From positions 1,082,313 through 1,146,312 of the forward strand of contig NZ_JARKMS010000001.1 of assembly GCF_029350945.1 (NCBI RefSeq): a DNA stretch of 64,000 bases, given 5' to 3'. Made by a program: the position numbers and the translations under genes. Below the pieces are notes generated by a model, which was given only the letters and a program-made list of their open reading frames with translations, ran no database searches and had not been told where the DNA came from. The DNA comes from Maribacter huludaoensis. GTDB taxonomy: Bacteria; Bacteroidota; Bacteroidia; Flavobacteriales; Flavobacteriaceae. Positions 35,865-45,051 of this stretch are shown here, one piece after another (the first letter of the stretch is position 1; each line of letters begins with the position of its first letter).

Positions 35865-37463
35865 TTAACTCACATACAGTCGCTTTTCAAATATCGAACG
35901 CGCCTCATCATAAACCCGTTCAAAATTAGCTGCTAAATCAGCCTGTGCAAACTGTTTCGATTCCTTTGGTAATTCTCTTTGAATATCATCCAATTTAAAT
36001 TGAATTTTCTTATCCTTTCCATCCGCGTAAGTAATAAATTCGCCTTGTTTCAACCTGAAGAAAACATCAGCTCTAATCTTTGGAATTTCCTTTTCGCCCG
36101 TAGTAATACGCGTATCAAAATCAAGGTTATGTCCTCGACTGATACTCTTGGTCGGGTCTTTAATAATTTCAAAAAAGCGTTCGTAATATTTGGCGGTGTC
36201 CGGGTCATTGACCTTACCGAAGAATTGATAGGATAAATTGCTCAAAATCGCTTTACTTGCTTTATCGCCATACATCATATCATTCTGAATCTTGTCTTGC
36301 ATCACGTAAATAGTTGAGATGTTGTAACTACGTAAGGTTGCTGGAATACGATGCATATTCAACAAACGTATGGTCGGTGCTTCTTCCATCAGCAAGAACG
36401 ACGGTTTAGAATTCCGCACGCTCATTTGCTTGGTGATAGTATGAATGATGGTAGCAATGACGGGCGAATAGGAGGTTTCAAATTTTGGGTTGTTCACTAT
36501 TGAAATTACTGATGGATTTTCCTCGCTATTAATATTCAATGGCACTTCGTCTGCGGACAATGCCATAAAAATACGTTGGGTACTAATTCGTTTGAGCGCA
36601 TTGGCCAAGGTGCTTTTTACACCAGCAGTCTGTCTTTCAGAATCTTTGCCACTAATAAAAGCATCTGCCATCGCCCTTGAGGTGGTGTTGGTTTCCAGAA
36701 ACTGGATTAGGCTTTTTGTATCAAGGAATTGATAAACAGCTATCAAATGGGGTAACGTACAGTATTTTGGATATTCCGTTTTCAGTTTCCAAATCAAACC
36801 ACCAATCAACCCCTCTGCAGCATCGTTAAAGAATTTTGTCGTGCCAGTTGTTCCGCTTTCTCTTTGCTCTAAAAGTTTTTCGATTAACACCCTTGACACC
36901 TCATTGACGCTTTCCTCGTTCTCTAAATAGCGTGGCGCAATAGGATTTACCCTATGGATGATTTTATCGAAGGAAATGACCTTAAATGGAATATCGCTAT
37001 CCTTGAAAAGTGGATATGCCATTTCGGTCAATTCAAAATCTTTGTAATCGTGAATGATTCCGCAAAAGCCTTCTTTTTGGAAGTGTTTAAGAAATCCGTA
37101 AACGACACTTTCGGTTTTTCCGCTTCCAGCGGATCCGATGACGGATGCGCCACGTTTAATATTATCCAATTTAAAATTCCCTTTGCTCGTAGCAAAGTTG
37201 ACTTGGTATTTACTATCGCCATTTTGCGAATTTTCAGTTTTATGCAGAAAAACGTATAGTCCTGTATTAATTAATAGTAGCGGACAAACTAGATACAACA
37301 AAATGAATGTTAATTCATTTCCAGCAGCAACATAGAATACGAAAAATGACAGTATTGCGATATTCAAAAGAAACGCAAACTTACTTAGCCGAAACATCGC
37401 ATAGAAAACAGTACTGGTAAAACCAATAATTGAAAGTGTCGTTATGATATTATCTATCTGCAT
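35865..37463 (-). CDS. mobC: Type IV coupling protein MobC (VirD4/TraG-like)
   Basis: 532 aa. Two N-terminal membrane segments (~8-25 and ~33-75), Walker A GSAGSGKT (110-117), Walker B-like FLLMEEAPTIRLLN, and the typical AMADAFISGKDSERQTAGVK region. It brings the relaxase-DNA complex to the secretion channel. Third gene of a mobA-mobB-mobC operon transcribed leftward; 5 bp from mobB. Confidence 0.9.
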   Translation of the reverse strand: MQIDNIITTLSIIGFTSTVFYAMFRLSKFAFLLNIAILSFFVFYVAAGNELTFILLYLVCPLLLINTGLYVFLHKTENSQNGDSKYQVNFATSKGNFKLDNIKRGASVIGSAGSGKTESVVYGFLKHFQKEGFCGIIHDYKDFELTEMAYPLFKDSDIPFKVISFDKIIHRVNPIAPRYLENEESVNEVSRVLIEKLLEQRESGTTGTTKFFNDAAEGLIGGLIWKLKTEYPKYCTLPHLIAVYQFLDTKSLIQFLETNTTSRAMADAFISGKDSERQTAGVKSTLANALKRISTQRIFMALSADEVPLNINSEENPSVISIVNNPKFETSYSPVIATIIHTITKQMSVRNSKPSFLLMEEAPTIRLLNMHRIPATLRSYNISTIYVMQDKIQNDMMYGDKASKAILSNLSYQFFGKVNDPDTAKYYERFFEIIKDPTKSISRGHNLDFDTRITTGEKEIPKIRADVFFRLKQGEFITYADGKDKKIQFKLDDIQRELPKESKQFAQADLAANFERVYDEARSIFEKRLYVS

Positions 37464-37468
37464 ACTAC

Positions 37469-38500
37469 TTATATTCCGATGGAACTTGATTTAATTGCTA
37501 TTTCTGCACCACGTCTTAACCGTTTGAAAACCCGAAGCGCAATTTGTGCTTGGCTTAAAGGAATACTAGGTATTACTGGCAAGCCTGTTTTTGTAATCAT
37601 TTTAAAAGCCAATGCCTTTTCGTTAGCTGGTAGTTTCATCAAGGCAGCAAAATAGAGGTTAGGGTTTTTAACAAAATCTTTTCTTGCTTTATAGGTCTCG
37701 GCAAAATTGCGTTTATATCCAAAAGTTTTGTCAAACGTCTTTTCCGCTTTAACGAAAAAGGCATCCCTATCAAAACCTCGCTTTACCTTTTTGCCGTGCA
37801 TCTCTACTTCAGAAGCTTTGTGTTTACTACCAGGCGAAAGACTTACCGAATTGGAAGCATCCTTTCTGCTTACGATAATATGGATATGACTTTGGTTTCC
37901 ATCTTTTGACATTCCTTGGACAATGCGTTTTCCATTTTGTTGATGCGGTGCTTGGCGTTCCAGTTTGGCAATTTCCCTGTTCATCTTTTTAATATTCCCT
38001 TTTGCTCGTCCATCTTGAATATTTCGGATTTCAGTTTTTAGTTGAAGAATTTTTGAAGCGTAAGGTTGGTTCTCTTTAATCTGAAAATCTGTACCCTTGA
38101 ATGTTCTTTGATGTTCAATTTTAGCATAGTACTTTATGTCATTGATTGATATAGGTCGTCCATTTATTTCCCGATTGAAACTGGCGACATAATCCTTCAT
38201 CAGCTCATGAGTGTAATTTTTTAAATCTTGGCTATTGTTCTTTAGTTTTCGTAATTCATACTTTGAAGGACTGACCGTAATCGAATAAAACTTGGGTTCT
38301 TTCTTTTTTAATTTTGCGGTATTTCCATCAATTTCTTTGACCACTTCTTCAGCGGGAATCTCGTCGCCATATTGGTTGAAAAAGTGTTCCATATCTCGTT
38401 GTTCTAAACCTTCGTTTTCTTTCTCTAAATAGCCTACAAAATCCGCCGAACTTTGACCATAAGTGCCACCTAATTTTTGGGGTGTTATTGTGATGTACAT
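37469..38500 (-). CDS. mobB: Relaxase MobB (DUF5712-type, Bacteroidota)
   Basis: 343 aa. It nicks oriT and pilots the strand into the recipient. Metal-binding HxH is visible in SHIHIIVSRKD (H205, H207), with a further IEH (H130). The N-terminal MYITITPQKLGGTYGQSSAD is typical of the BfmB/MobB group. The nicking Tyr cannot be chosen with certainty. Between mobA (10 bp) and mobC (5 bp). Confidence 0.87.
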   Translation of the reverse strand: MYITITPQKLGGTYGQSSADFVGYLEKENEGLEQRDMEHFFNQYGDEIPAEEVVKEIDGNTAKLKKKEPKFYSITVSPSKYELRKLKNNSQDLKNYTHELMKDYVASFNREINGRPISINDIKYYAKIEHQRTFKGTDFQIKENQPYASKILQLKTEIRNIQDGRAKGNIKKMNREIAKLERQAPHQQNGKRIVQGMSKDGNQSHIHIIVSRKDASNSVSLSPGSKHKASEVEMHGKKVKRGFDRDAFFVKAEKTFDKTFGYKRNFAETYKARKDFVKNPNLYFAALMKLPANEKALAFKMITKTGLPVIPSIPLSQAQIALRVFKRLRRGAEIAIKSSSIGI

Positions 38501-38510
38501 AGTTCAAAAA

Positions 38511-38891
38511 TTAGAGTTCGTTATTCTGATTTTGTTTTTCCTGAAATCTCACTTTAGGTTTTTGTTCGGCATATTTCTTTTCTACAATCAACGGTTTTTT
38601 GGTTGGTTCTTCTGTTTCAAAAAGTGATTGAATCATCGCTACCGTAGGTTTGGTTTGTGTCTTTTCCACATCCCTCATTATGGCAATTACAGCATTGATT
38701 CTTTTAAGTAATTTGGCTTCGATGGTTCGCCCCGTCGGACCCAATTTTTCCTTTGGCGAGATTTCATTGTAGAAGAAAAAATCGAGCATCGTAGCCATTG
38801 CTTCGGTGTGCGATTTGAAGTAAGTGCGTGAGAAACTTTGGAAGCGTTTTGCAGTTTCCTTTTTAAATCTAATTCCAATAAATGAGTCCAT
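38511..38891 (-). CDS. mobA: MobA accessory protein (BfmA/BtgA family)
   Basis: 126 aa. An N-terminal ribbon-helix-helix-like region (MDSFIGIRFKKETAKRFQSF) and a basic Lys/Glu-rich tail. BfmA/BtgA proteins bind oriT and help the relaxase. First gene of the mob operon, with the candidate oriT directly upstream and two TTTGTCGCAAA sites in front of it. Confidence 0.82.
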   Translation of the reverse strand: MDSFIGIRFKKETAKRFQSFSRTYFKSHTEAMATMLDFFFYNEISPKEKLGPTGRTIEAKLLKRINAVIAIMRDVEKTQTKPTVAMIQSLFETEEPTKKPLIVEKKYAEQKPKVRFQEKQNQNNEL

Positions 38892-39210
38892 ATTTCGCCT
38901 ATTTGTCGCAAAATCTTCCCTAAAAATGGGCGTTTACAGCTCGTTTGTCGCAAATCTCTGATTGTCAGGAAATTAAAACACCTTCAAATCGCTGGCAATC
39001 AGCTATTTGAAAACGAAAAGGAATCCGAAACATCGCGCAGCGTGTTACCCTCTTGCTATTCCTTTTCGTCACGCGCAAGCGTGACAAAAATCCATACAAT
39101 CCGGCTAAAAAGCCGATTGCCATTTTCAGGGAAAATGATTTTCCGATATGTTATTTTTCGATGTGTACGGTTATCGGCGAAAGTCGAAAAGTGGATAACC
39201 CTACTTAAAT
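38892..39210. other. Candidate oriT: cluster of inverted repeats upstream of mobA
   Basis: Two TTTGTCGCAAA direct repeats (38902-38912, 38944-38954); a 12-bp perfect inverted repeat ACGAAAAGGAAT / ATTCCTTTTCGT (39013-39024, 39058-39069); hairpins GTCACGC-GCAA-GCGTGAC (39068-39085), CGGCT-A4-AGCCG (39102-39115) and CATTTTC-AGG-GAAAATG (39121-39137); and GGTTATC/GATAACC (39169-39175, 39194-39200). No ORF. This density next to mob genes is typical of a transfer origin. The nick site is not identified. Confidence 0.65.
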
Positions 39211-39276
39211 TTGAATGCTGAATTTCAGCGAAATAAAGATACGTTTTTTTCTTGACTATATATTAATTGCATAGAA

Positions 39277-39302
39277 AAACACCTCTAAAATTTTAGAGGT
39301 GT
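39277..39302. terminator. Terminator after the 65-aa ORF
   Basis: AACACCTCTAAAA / TTTTAGAGGTGTT, perfect 13-bp arms with no spacer, in the 3' flank of the leftward 39324-39521 gene. It separates that group from the oriT region. Confidence 0.6.
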
Positions 39303-39323
39303 TCGTTGCTCTATATAATAGTG

Positions 39324-39521
39324 CTAAATATTGAAAACGAAATTATAGGTGTATAAGTTTTTAATCATTTCCTCGTCAATCAAGTTTTCATAATCTGCAC
39401 CAGTTTCTTCCACATATTTTTTTATGGATTCCCCATAAAGATGTGTTACGTGCTCTCTCGAAACCTGTAAAAGGTCCTCTTGTTTTTCCTCGCTCAAATC
39501 CTGAAATTTTATGTAAATCAT
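39324..39521 (-). CDS. Hypothetical protein, 65 aa
   Basis: Not recognised. A small acidic soluble protein (YIKFQDLSEEKQEDLLQVSR, then NLIDEEMIKNLY), helix-rich, with no signal peptide. It follows the DUF6876-like gene by 12 bp on the same strand and is ended by a terminator. Being next to oriT with ssb, it belongs to the likely leading region, where small establishment or anti-defence genes are often found; no such role can be shown here. Confidence 0.6.
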   Translation of the reverse strand: MIYIKFQDLSEEKQEDLLQVSREHVTHLYGESIKKYVEETGADYENLIDEEMIKNLYTYNFVFNI

Positions 39522-39533
39522 AGCTTCAAAATT

Positions 39534-39914
39534 CTAATATTCGCTAGGTAACATCAGCGTATTATTTACAAAAAATAACCGCAGTTCGTCGAGTGGAAAA
39601 TCGGTTACACGATAGCTGTGTTTTTCTAAAATAGTATCGTTGCCATCTGTATAAATAATTTCAGCTTCATAACCTGTAAAATCCTGTTTTTCTTCGGACA
39701 ATCTTTTGAAGTCTATGGTTACAAATTCGCTTCGGTTCATCAAACTTTTTGCGATTACGGATGTATCTGTAATGAGCCAAAAACAATCTGCCACGTTAGC
39801 AAGGTATTTTAGACCGTCTGTAAAACGTGTTTTTAATAATGGGATTTGATAGAACATTTCCGTTCCGTGAAAATGTTGCAATCCTTCTTTGATTTCGTTA
39901 ACTTGTGCTTTCAT
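39534..39914 (-). CDS. DUF6876-like protein
   Basis: 126 aa. Contains LQHFHGTEMFYQIPLLKTRF and TDGLKYLANVADCFWLITD, the pattern I associate with DUF6876 proteins common in Bacteroidota conjugative elements near ssb. Function unknown; soluble, no signal peptide. Separated from ssb by a terminator hairpin, so it needs its own promoter or read-through. Confidence 0.7.
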   Translation of the reverse strand: MKAQVNEIKEGLQHFHGTEMFYQIPLLKTRFTDGLKYLANVADCFWLITDTSVIAKSLMNRSEFVTIDFKRLSEEKQDFTGYEAEIIYTDGNDTILEKHSYRVTDFPLDELRLFFVNNTLMLPSEY

Positions 39915-39945
39915 TGTACATATTATTTAAAGTGTGAATAATGAA

Positions 39946-39981
39946 AAAGAGGGCGCATCTTTCGACGGTTACGCCCTCTTT
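39946..39981 (-). terminator. ssb terminator
   Basis: AAAGAGGGCG / CGCCCTCTTT (39946-39955, 39972-39981) with a T-run following on the minus strand. It lies 12 bp beyond the ssb stop. Confidence 0.7.
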
Positions 39982-39992
39982 CATTTTAAGAT

Positions 39993-40337
39993 TTACTTGT
40001 CGTCTTTGCTTCCAAGTAATAGAATTTCATCGGCTACAACTTCCGTAACATAGCGTTGTTCGTTATCATCACTTGTATAACTTCGGGTTTTAAGTTTTCC
40101 CGATATTCCAACTTCTTTGCCTTTAACAACATACTTCTCTACAATTTCGGCAGTCTTGCCCCAAGCAACTACCGTATGCCAATTAGTGTCAGTTTGTTTT
40201 TCGCCTTTGGCATCTTTGTAATACTCATTTGTGGCGAGTGAAAAACGGGCTACTTTCTTTCCGCTTTCAAGGTTCGTAATAGTTGGTTCTTGTCCAACGT
40301 TTCCAATTAACTGTACGTGATTTTTAATAGTACTCAT
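39993..40337 (-). CDS. ssb: Single-stranded DNA-binding protein
   Basis: 114 aa; one OB-fold (VQLIGNVGQEPTI, TNWHTVVAWGKTAEIVEKYV, GKLKTRSY) and almost none of the acidic-tipped C-terminal tail of housekeeping SSB: it ends EILLLGSKDDK. ICE-type SSBs protect the incoming strand. Preceded by a ~0.9-kb hairpin-rich non-coding leader. Confidence 0.92.
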   Translation of the reverse strand: MSTIKNHVQLIGNVGQEPTITNLESGKKVARFSLATNEYYKDAKGEKQTDTNWHTVVAWGKTAEIVEKYVVKGKEVGISGKLKTRSYTSDDNEQRYVTEVVADEILLLGSKDDK

Positions 40338-41263
40338 AATAAAAAGATTTGTGTCTGCTTTGTTACAGACTGGTTTATATTTCCCCTATTTGATTTAAAC
40401 TGAATTAAGTTTTAAGGGGTGTTTGTTCTTTTCTTCTGTGCACCGCACAATGGATAGAGTGGGTTTTGTCCAGACTTTTCGGGAACAAATCAGGTGTGTT
40501 TGCGACGTAGTAAAATCCTTGGATTTTCAAGGAAGTAGAAACCTTCTTTTTCACTAAAACTTGTATAGTCTTGACAAGTTCCATAAGGGCATTAGTAATT
40601 CTTTTAAGCGCAGTTGCGTTTGAGCGTACCGACAGTTAAGCGAGATAAGCAGCTGTGATTAAATTAGAATTGGTTATGTCGTGCCTGTTTTTCGACGCCC
40701 CGAAAAACAACAAAGGCTTTATCCATTATAAACCCCTTAAAATGTGTAAGGCAGCGGTTCGGTTTTTAAGGATTTTCGAGTGAAGGCTCAAGAAGACTTC
40801 GCCGAAAATCCTGTTAAGAAAATCGAGTCGATGGCTTTCCGATGTTTTGTTGGACTTACCTATTTTTTCTAACGAAATGAAGTGTCCCAAACCAGCGTAG
40901 CGGTTCGGGTTAACGTAATGAAGGAAGCAAAACAATAGGTGTGTCCAAGACATTTGTAGAGAAGCTCTTTTCACGGAATGAAGTTTTTTAAGGAATGTAG
41001 GGGAATGTGCTGAACGGATTGTGAAAACGAATTAACCTCTTTAGCAGAATTTAAAGCGGACTAAATTTCAAATATGTAGATTGGGAATGAAGCGTTTCCT
41101 GCTTTTGGGCGGGATTAGCGTAGTGGAAATCGGAATCTTTGGGATTGTGTCTAAGACCTTTAATGAAGCGCTTTTCCCGAAATGAAGCTCTTCGCGGAAT
41201 GTTGGGGTATGTGCTGACGGATAATATTTAAAATTTTTTAAAGTAATTAATTAATAAGAAAGA
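40338..41263 (-). other. Structured 0.9-kb non-coding region upstream of ssb
   Basis: No credible ORF. Hairpins: CCTTG/CAAGG (40517-40532), AACTTGT/ACAAGTT (40558-40580), GTTTTTCG/CGAAAAAC (40687-40708), AGGATTTTCG/CGAAAATCCT with an inner GAAG/CTTC (40769-40812) and CCCAAACC/GGTTCGGG (one mismatch, ~40885-40909). An imperfect ~80-bp direct repeat covers 40941-41019 and 41147-41223. It may hold a single-strand promoter or structured RNA for ssb expression. Confidence 0.55.
40941..41223. repeat. Imperfect ~80-bp direct repeat pair
   Basis: Copies at 40941-41019 and 41147-41223 share GTGTCyAAGAC, GAAGCkCTTTTC, GAATGyGGGG-like and ATGTGCTGA blocks in the same order. Non-coding in all frames. 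Confidence 0.55.
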
Positions 41264-42058
41264 CTACAATTTCAATGAATTAGAATCTATCTTTGGTGGC
41301 ATAAAATACATAAAGACCAACATTATTATAAAGTAAAGAACCGCAAATATAGTATAGGTATGGTCACCCGCATCTGGTGAAATCGGCAACAAAACAAGAG
41401 ACATATTTAACATCGATTGTATTACCAGTACACATATTCCACTTCTGGTTTTTGAATATACAATAGCACACATACCAGCAGCTCCCATCATATTTAAAAA
41501 CAACGGCCATACAGGAAGGTCTTCAATTACACCAACATTTATATAAACGGAAGGTAGCCACCATAAAGACCATACAAAGCCGATAACCTGAGTTGCGTAA
41601 AATGGTTTAGTAATTTTCGAAAGTTCACGAAATGCATAACCTATCCATACCACTTCACCTAGAAATGCCCAAGACAAAAGAAACAAAGTGAATTTTAAGG
41701 TAGGTATATAAATTTCGAAATCAAGAATGGACATATCTCCATTATAAAAAGCTACAATTACTAAAGTTATTAAACCTATGGTAAATGCGAACAGTAAGCT
41801 AAATACATACCACTTTGGGTGTACTTTCCAAACTAGCATAGGTCTAAATAAATTCTTTATACCTTCATTACCTTTTGTAATTTTTACAATAAATAACAAC
41901 AAAAACATTAAAGCGTAAAAGCGACCATTGGTGTACGGGAAAAATTCTATTACGCCTTTGCTTTTAGCAAAAGTTATTACAAAATTCAGCATTGGTGCAA
42001 GTGTTAAAAACACCCATATTTCGTACCTCTTTAAAAAGTCTATCATTTTTGTGGTCAT
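41264..42058 (-). CDS. CPBP-family membrane protein with degenerate protease motifs
   Basis: 264 aa, about eight membrane segments, with the fold signature of CPBP (CAAX-type/Abi) intramembrane proteases. The motif usually EExxWRG(F/Y) reads GEVVWIGY (134-141): first Glu is Gly and Arg is Ile. The H in the second motif (WxLWHLP) is W167 (SLWWLP). N218 of the third motif remains. With these losses proteolysis is unlikely; it could be an immunity-type or scaffold relative. Unlinked by operon to the transfer genes; the methyltransferase lies 165 bp upstream on the same strand. Confidence 0.72.
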   Translation of the reverse strand: MTTKMIDFLKRYEIWVFLTLAPMLNFVITFAKSKGVIEFFPYTNGRFYALMFLLLFIVKITKGNEGIKNLFRPMLVWKVHPKWYVFSLLFAFTIGLITLVIVAFYNGDMSILDFEIYIPTLKFTLFLLSWAFLGEVVWIGYAFRELSKITKPFYATQVIGFVWSLWWLPSVYINVGVIEDLPVWPLFLNMMGAAGMCAIVYSKTRSGICVLVIQSMLNMSLVLLPISPDAGDHTYTIFAVLYFIIMLVFMYFMPPKIDSNSLKL

Positions 42059-42223
42059 CAGTAAATTTCTAGTTATGGTTTGGTGTTATTTTGATTTAAT
42101 CTCTTTGTAAAAAAATCGTTTGCCAAGATAGTCTTATCATTTTTTTATACAAGACCTTTTGGTTATTCGAACTGTTATGTTGGATTAAACGTCAATTTCT
42201 ATGTAATTATTAATGAATAACAT

Positions 42224-43054
42224 TCATTTATTTATTGCTCCAAAAACCCCAAAATAATCTTCATGCATCTTGCCTGGTGCCTTAGACTCGTGCCATAAAT
42301 TAAAACCTGCATTTTTAAAAAGGCGTGCATAATCATGAGAAAATGATCGCTCAACACCATAAGGTTGAGAATTTGGATTCTTGCTAAAGTCAATATTTGC
42401 TCCAATGGGCTCAATTGCAATAAATATTGAAGTCCCTAATTTGTTTAGGTAAGAAAAGAACTCTTGCAATCGTTGTTCTGAAAAATATTCTAGGACACCA
42501 CCTGAAGTAAAGATTATCATATTATTGGTTCCGTTTTCTTTAATCCAATCAAATCCATCTGCGGCTACAAATTCGATTTTAATATTCTCAACATACTGTT
42601 TTTTATTAAATTTAATTTGCTCAACACTTAAATCAATACCTATAAATCTTTCAATTTGTGAAAATTCAGCGCTCAAGTAATCTAAAACATCCCCATTGCC
42701 TGTTCCAATCTCGACAATGGTGTGAAATTCATGTGATGTATCTTTTAAAATATTCTGAAGCTTTTCAAATACTGGTAAACAATTAGGAAAAAAAAAATCT
42801 TTCAATACATTCTCTTTATCTGAAAAATATTTTCTACCTGTCTCTTTCCAAAAATTTTCATGATAATCTGCCAGCAAATCGAAGTCTTGGTTTTTTTCGG
42901 CATTTTTTAAAAGTGCCGAACGCATGAATCGCTCACTTAAACTGAGTTCATTTTTGACATTAAAACTGATGCCTTTTTTTATTAATATTTCAACTTTTTG
43001 GGGTTGTAACTTAATCAAAATTGCTCCAATGAATTCTTTAATTATTTTTTTCAT
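42224..43054 (-). CDS. Class I SAM-dependent methyltransferase
   Basis: 276 aa. Motif I VEIGTGNGDVLDYL (~113-126), acidic end of beta2 (IGIDLS), motif II region FVAADGFDWI and an IIFTSGGVLEYF post-motif. The N-terminal ~100 residues are a helical lid without known match. Substrate unknown; small molecule more likely than DNA, as there is no DPPY/NPPY. It stands with the CPBP-like gene as a passenger pair between ssb and the copper block. Confidence 0.82.
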   Translation of the reverse strand: MKKIIKEFIGAILIKLQPQKVEILIKKGISFNVKNELSLSERFMRSALLKNAEKNQDFDLLADYHENFWKETGRKYFSDKENVLKDFFFPNCLPVFEKLQNILKDTSHEFHTIVEIGTGNGDVLDYLSAEFSQIERFIGIDLSVEQIKFNKKQYVENIKIEFVAADGFDWIKENGTNNMIIFTSGGVLEYFSEQRLQEFFSYLNKLGTSIFIAIEPIGANIDFSKNPNSQPYGVERSFSHDYARLFKNAGFNLWHESKAPGKMHEDYFGVFGAINK

Positions 43055-43199
43055 TTGCTAGTGTGCTATAACATTTATTTCTTTAATTCTATAGTTTGGT
43101 TCTTTTTATATCCTAGAAAAATTTATCTTTTCTAAGGTTTTAGCTTAAACTATTTTAATCTGGACTATTTGAAAAATTTGTGTTCTATTCTTTGACAGT

Positions 43200-44942
43200 T
43201 TACTTAGTTATGTTAATGATACTTCCACAAGTCAACATTTCATCTCCATAATATGGATTTCGAATATCTTTATCTTTACTTAGCCAAAAAGCACCTTTAT
43301 TTTTATTTGCCATAGGACATTTTTGCAAATATAGTATGGGATCAACATTCTCAATATTCATAGCAATGGGCACTAAATTTTCATTCAGAATTACAAAATG
43401 GTCACGTTGATTTTCCAGATTATCATTTTCTACAATGGCGTCAAACATTTTAATAGTTTTATTTAAGTGTGCTTGCTCCATCTTTCCTAAACCACTAATA
43501 TCTATAGATTTTAAGGCCTTGGATGTCTCTTTTGCAAAAGCGGCAACTTGGTTAGCATCGTTTGAGACAAATGCATCTTTCATTTGAAGATAGGATGTGA
43601 GCACTTTTTCAAAGTCCTTCTGAAAACTTGATGGTAAGTCTATTATCATTTGAGACAATGACATATCCGATGTTTCCTTTTTGCTCTTGTTCATCATCGA
43701 TTTTTTTCCTTGTAATTGTGCGGCGGCATCTACTGAGAATGTTCCATTTGTCACGATTTCATCGCCATTTTCAAGCCCTTCTTTTACCCTAAAATTTTCT
43801 CCATTACGATTCGCAATCACAATTTCACGCATTTCAAAAATTGGTTCGTTAGGATTGGTCTTTATATACACCAATGAGCGTTCTCCTGTCCACATCACTG
43901 CACTTGCAGGAACGGTAATTAAATCGTCATTCATTTTGGATTCTCCTTTGAGTTTGCCCGTGACAAACATTCCTGGCTTAAATAGGGCATCTATATTTTT
44001 AAGTGTTGCTCTTACGGTAACAGTACGCGTTGCGTTGTTCAGCATAGGGTCAATAAAAGAAATCGTGGCGTCAAATTCTTTATTGGCATAGGCATTGGTT
44101 ACTATCATCATTTTCTGACCTACTTTTAGATTAGAGATTTGACTTTCGTAGGCATCAAATTCTGCCCAAACTGAATTCAAATTACTCACTTTTAAAATTG
44201 GTTGACCTTGTTTTACATAGTCTCCTTCTCTTGCCGCAACTTCTGAGACAGTTCCTGAAACAGTAGCATAAATGGGGAAATTATCACGAACCTTCCCAGA
44301 AGTTTCAATAGCATTAATTTGACTTTCTGAAAGCTTCCAGAGTTTCAACTTGTTTCGCACAGCTTTATACAAAGCAGGTTGCGATTCTTTTAAAGCAGTC
44401 GTAGTTAAAAGCTCTTGTTGTGCCGCTACTAAATTAGGCGCATAAATAGTAGCCAGTAATTGACCACGATTTACTTTTTGACCTTCATAGCTTACATTCA
44501 ATTTTTCCAGACGACCATCAAAATAGCTTGCTTGTACAGCGTTATTTTCTTCGTTTGTAGCAATCTTTCCTGAGAGTGAGATCATTCCGTCTTCATCAGA
44601 AGGTGCACCACTACCTACAACTGTAGTTTGAATATTGGCCAGCGCCATTGCGTTATCTGTCATTTTTATCTCATTCAAAGCGAGACCTTCAGCGCCAGAC
44701 TCAGCAGGTATCAAGTCCATCCCGCATATAGGACAGTCGCCTGCTTCTGGTTGCATAATCTGTGGGTGCATTGAGCAAGTCCACATTTGGTTTGCCGTAT
44801 CGCTAGAGTGGTTGTGGGAATCTGACATATTAGACGAATCCTTGCTTGCGTCAACATCAATCTCAGAATTTCCGAAAATGAGCCAGCCTGCAAATAATCC
44901 CACTATTACTGCGACTGCTATATATAATATGTTTTTGTTCAT
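43200..44942 (-). CDS. cusB: CusB-type efflux adaptor with HMBD and C-terminal DUF3347 domain
   Basis: 580 aa. N-terminal anchor (~4-24); heavy-metal-binding domain WTCSMHPQIM...GDCPICGMDLIP (~53-80); membrane fusion core (~100-410); then a DUF3347 domain (~425-575) ending CPMANKNKGAFWLSKDKDIR and MLTCG. It would pass Cu(I)/Ag(I) to CusA. Unusually it is the last gene of the copper block, over 10 kb from cusA and cusC. Confidence 0.9.
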   Translation of the reverse strand: MNKNILYIAVAVIVGLFAGWLIFGNSEIDVDASKDSSNMSDSHNHSSDTANQMWTCSMHPQIMQPEAGDCPICGMDLIPAESGAEGLALNEIKMTDNAMALANIQTTVVGSGAPSDEDGMISLSGKIATNEENNAVQASYFDGRLEKLNVSYEGQKVNRGQLLATIYAPNLVAAQQELLTTTALKESQPALYKAVRNKLKLWKLSESQINAIETSGKVRDNFPIYATVSGTVSEVAAREGDYVKQGQPILKVSNLNSVWAEFDAYESQISNLKVGQKMMIVTNAYANKEFDATISFIDPMLNNATRTVTVRATLKNIDALFKPGMFVTGKLKGESKMNDDLITVPASAVMWTGERSLVYIKTNPNEPIFEMREIVIANRNGENFRVKEGLENGDEIVTNGTFSVDAAAQLQGKKSMMNKSKKETSDMSLSQMIIDLPSSFQKDFEKVLTSYLQMKDAFVSNDANQVAAFAKETSKALKSIDISGLGKMEQAHLNKTIKMFDAIVENDNLENQRDHFVILNENLVPIAMNIENVDPILYLQKCPMANKNKGAFWLSKDKDIRNPYYGDEMLTCGSIINITK

Positions 44943-45051
44943 AATAAAAATTGTTTAATGTGTAGCACGATGGGTGTTAGGGATTGTAGCGGCATCCTTT
45001 TTTTGCTATTTCTGCAAACAAAAGATATAGCGAAAAGACTGCTCGAATGCT

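Noticed and set aside
40726-40974. 82-aa minus-strand ORF in the ssb leader
   Set aside because: Low-complexity composition without recognisable motif; the stretch consists of hairpins and repeats, so the ORF is probably accidental.
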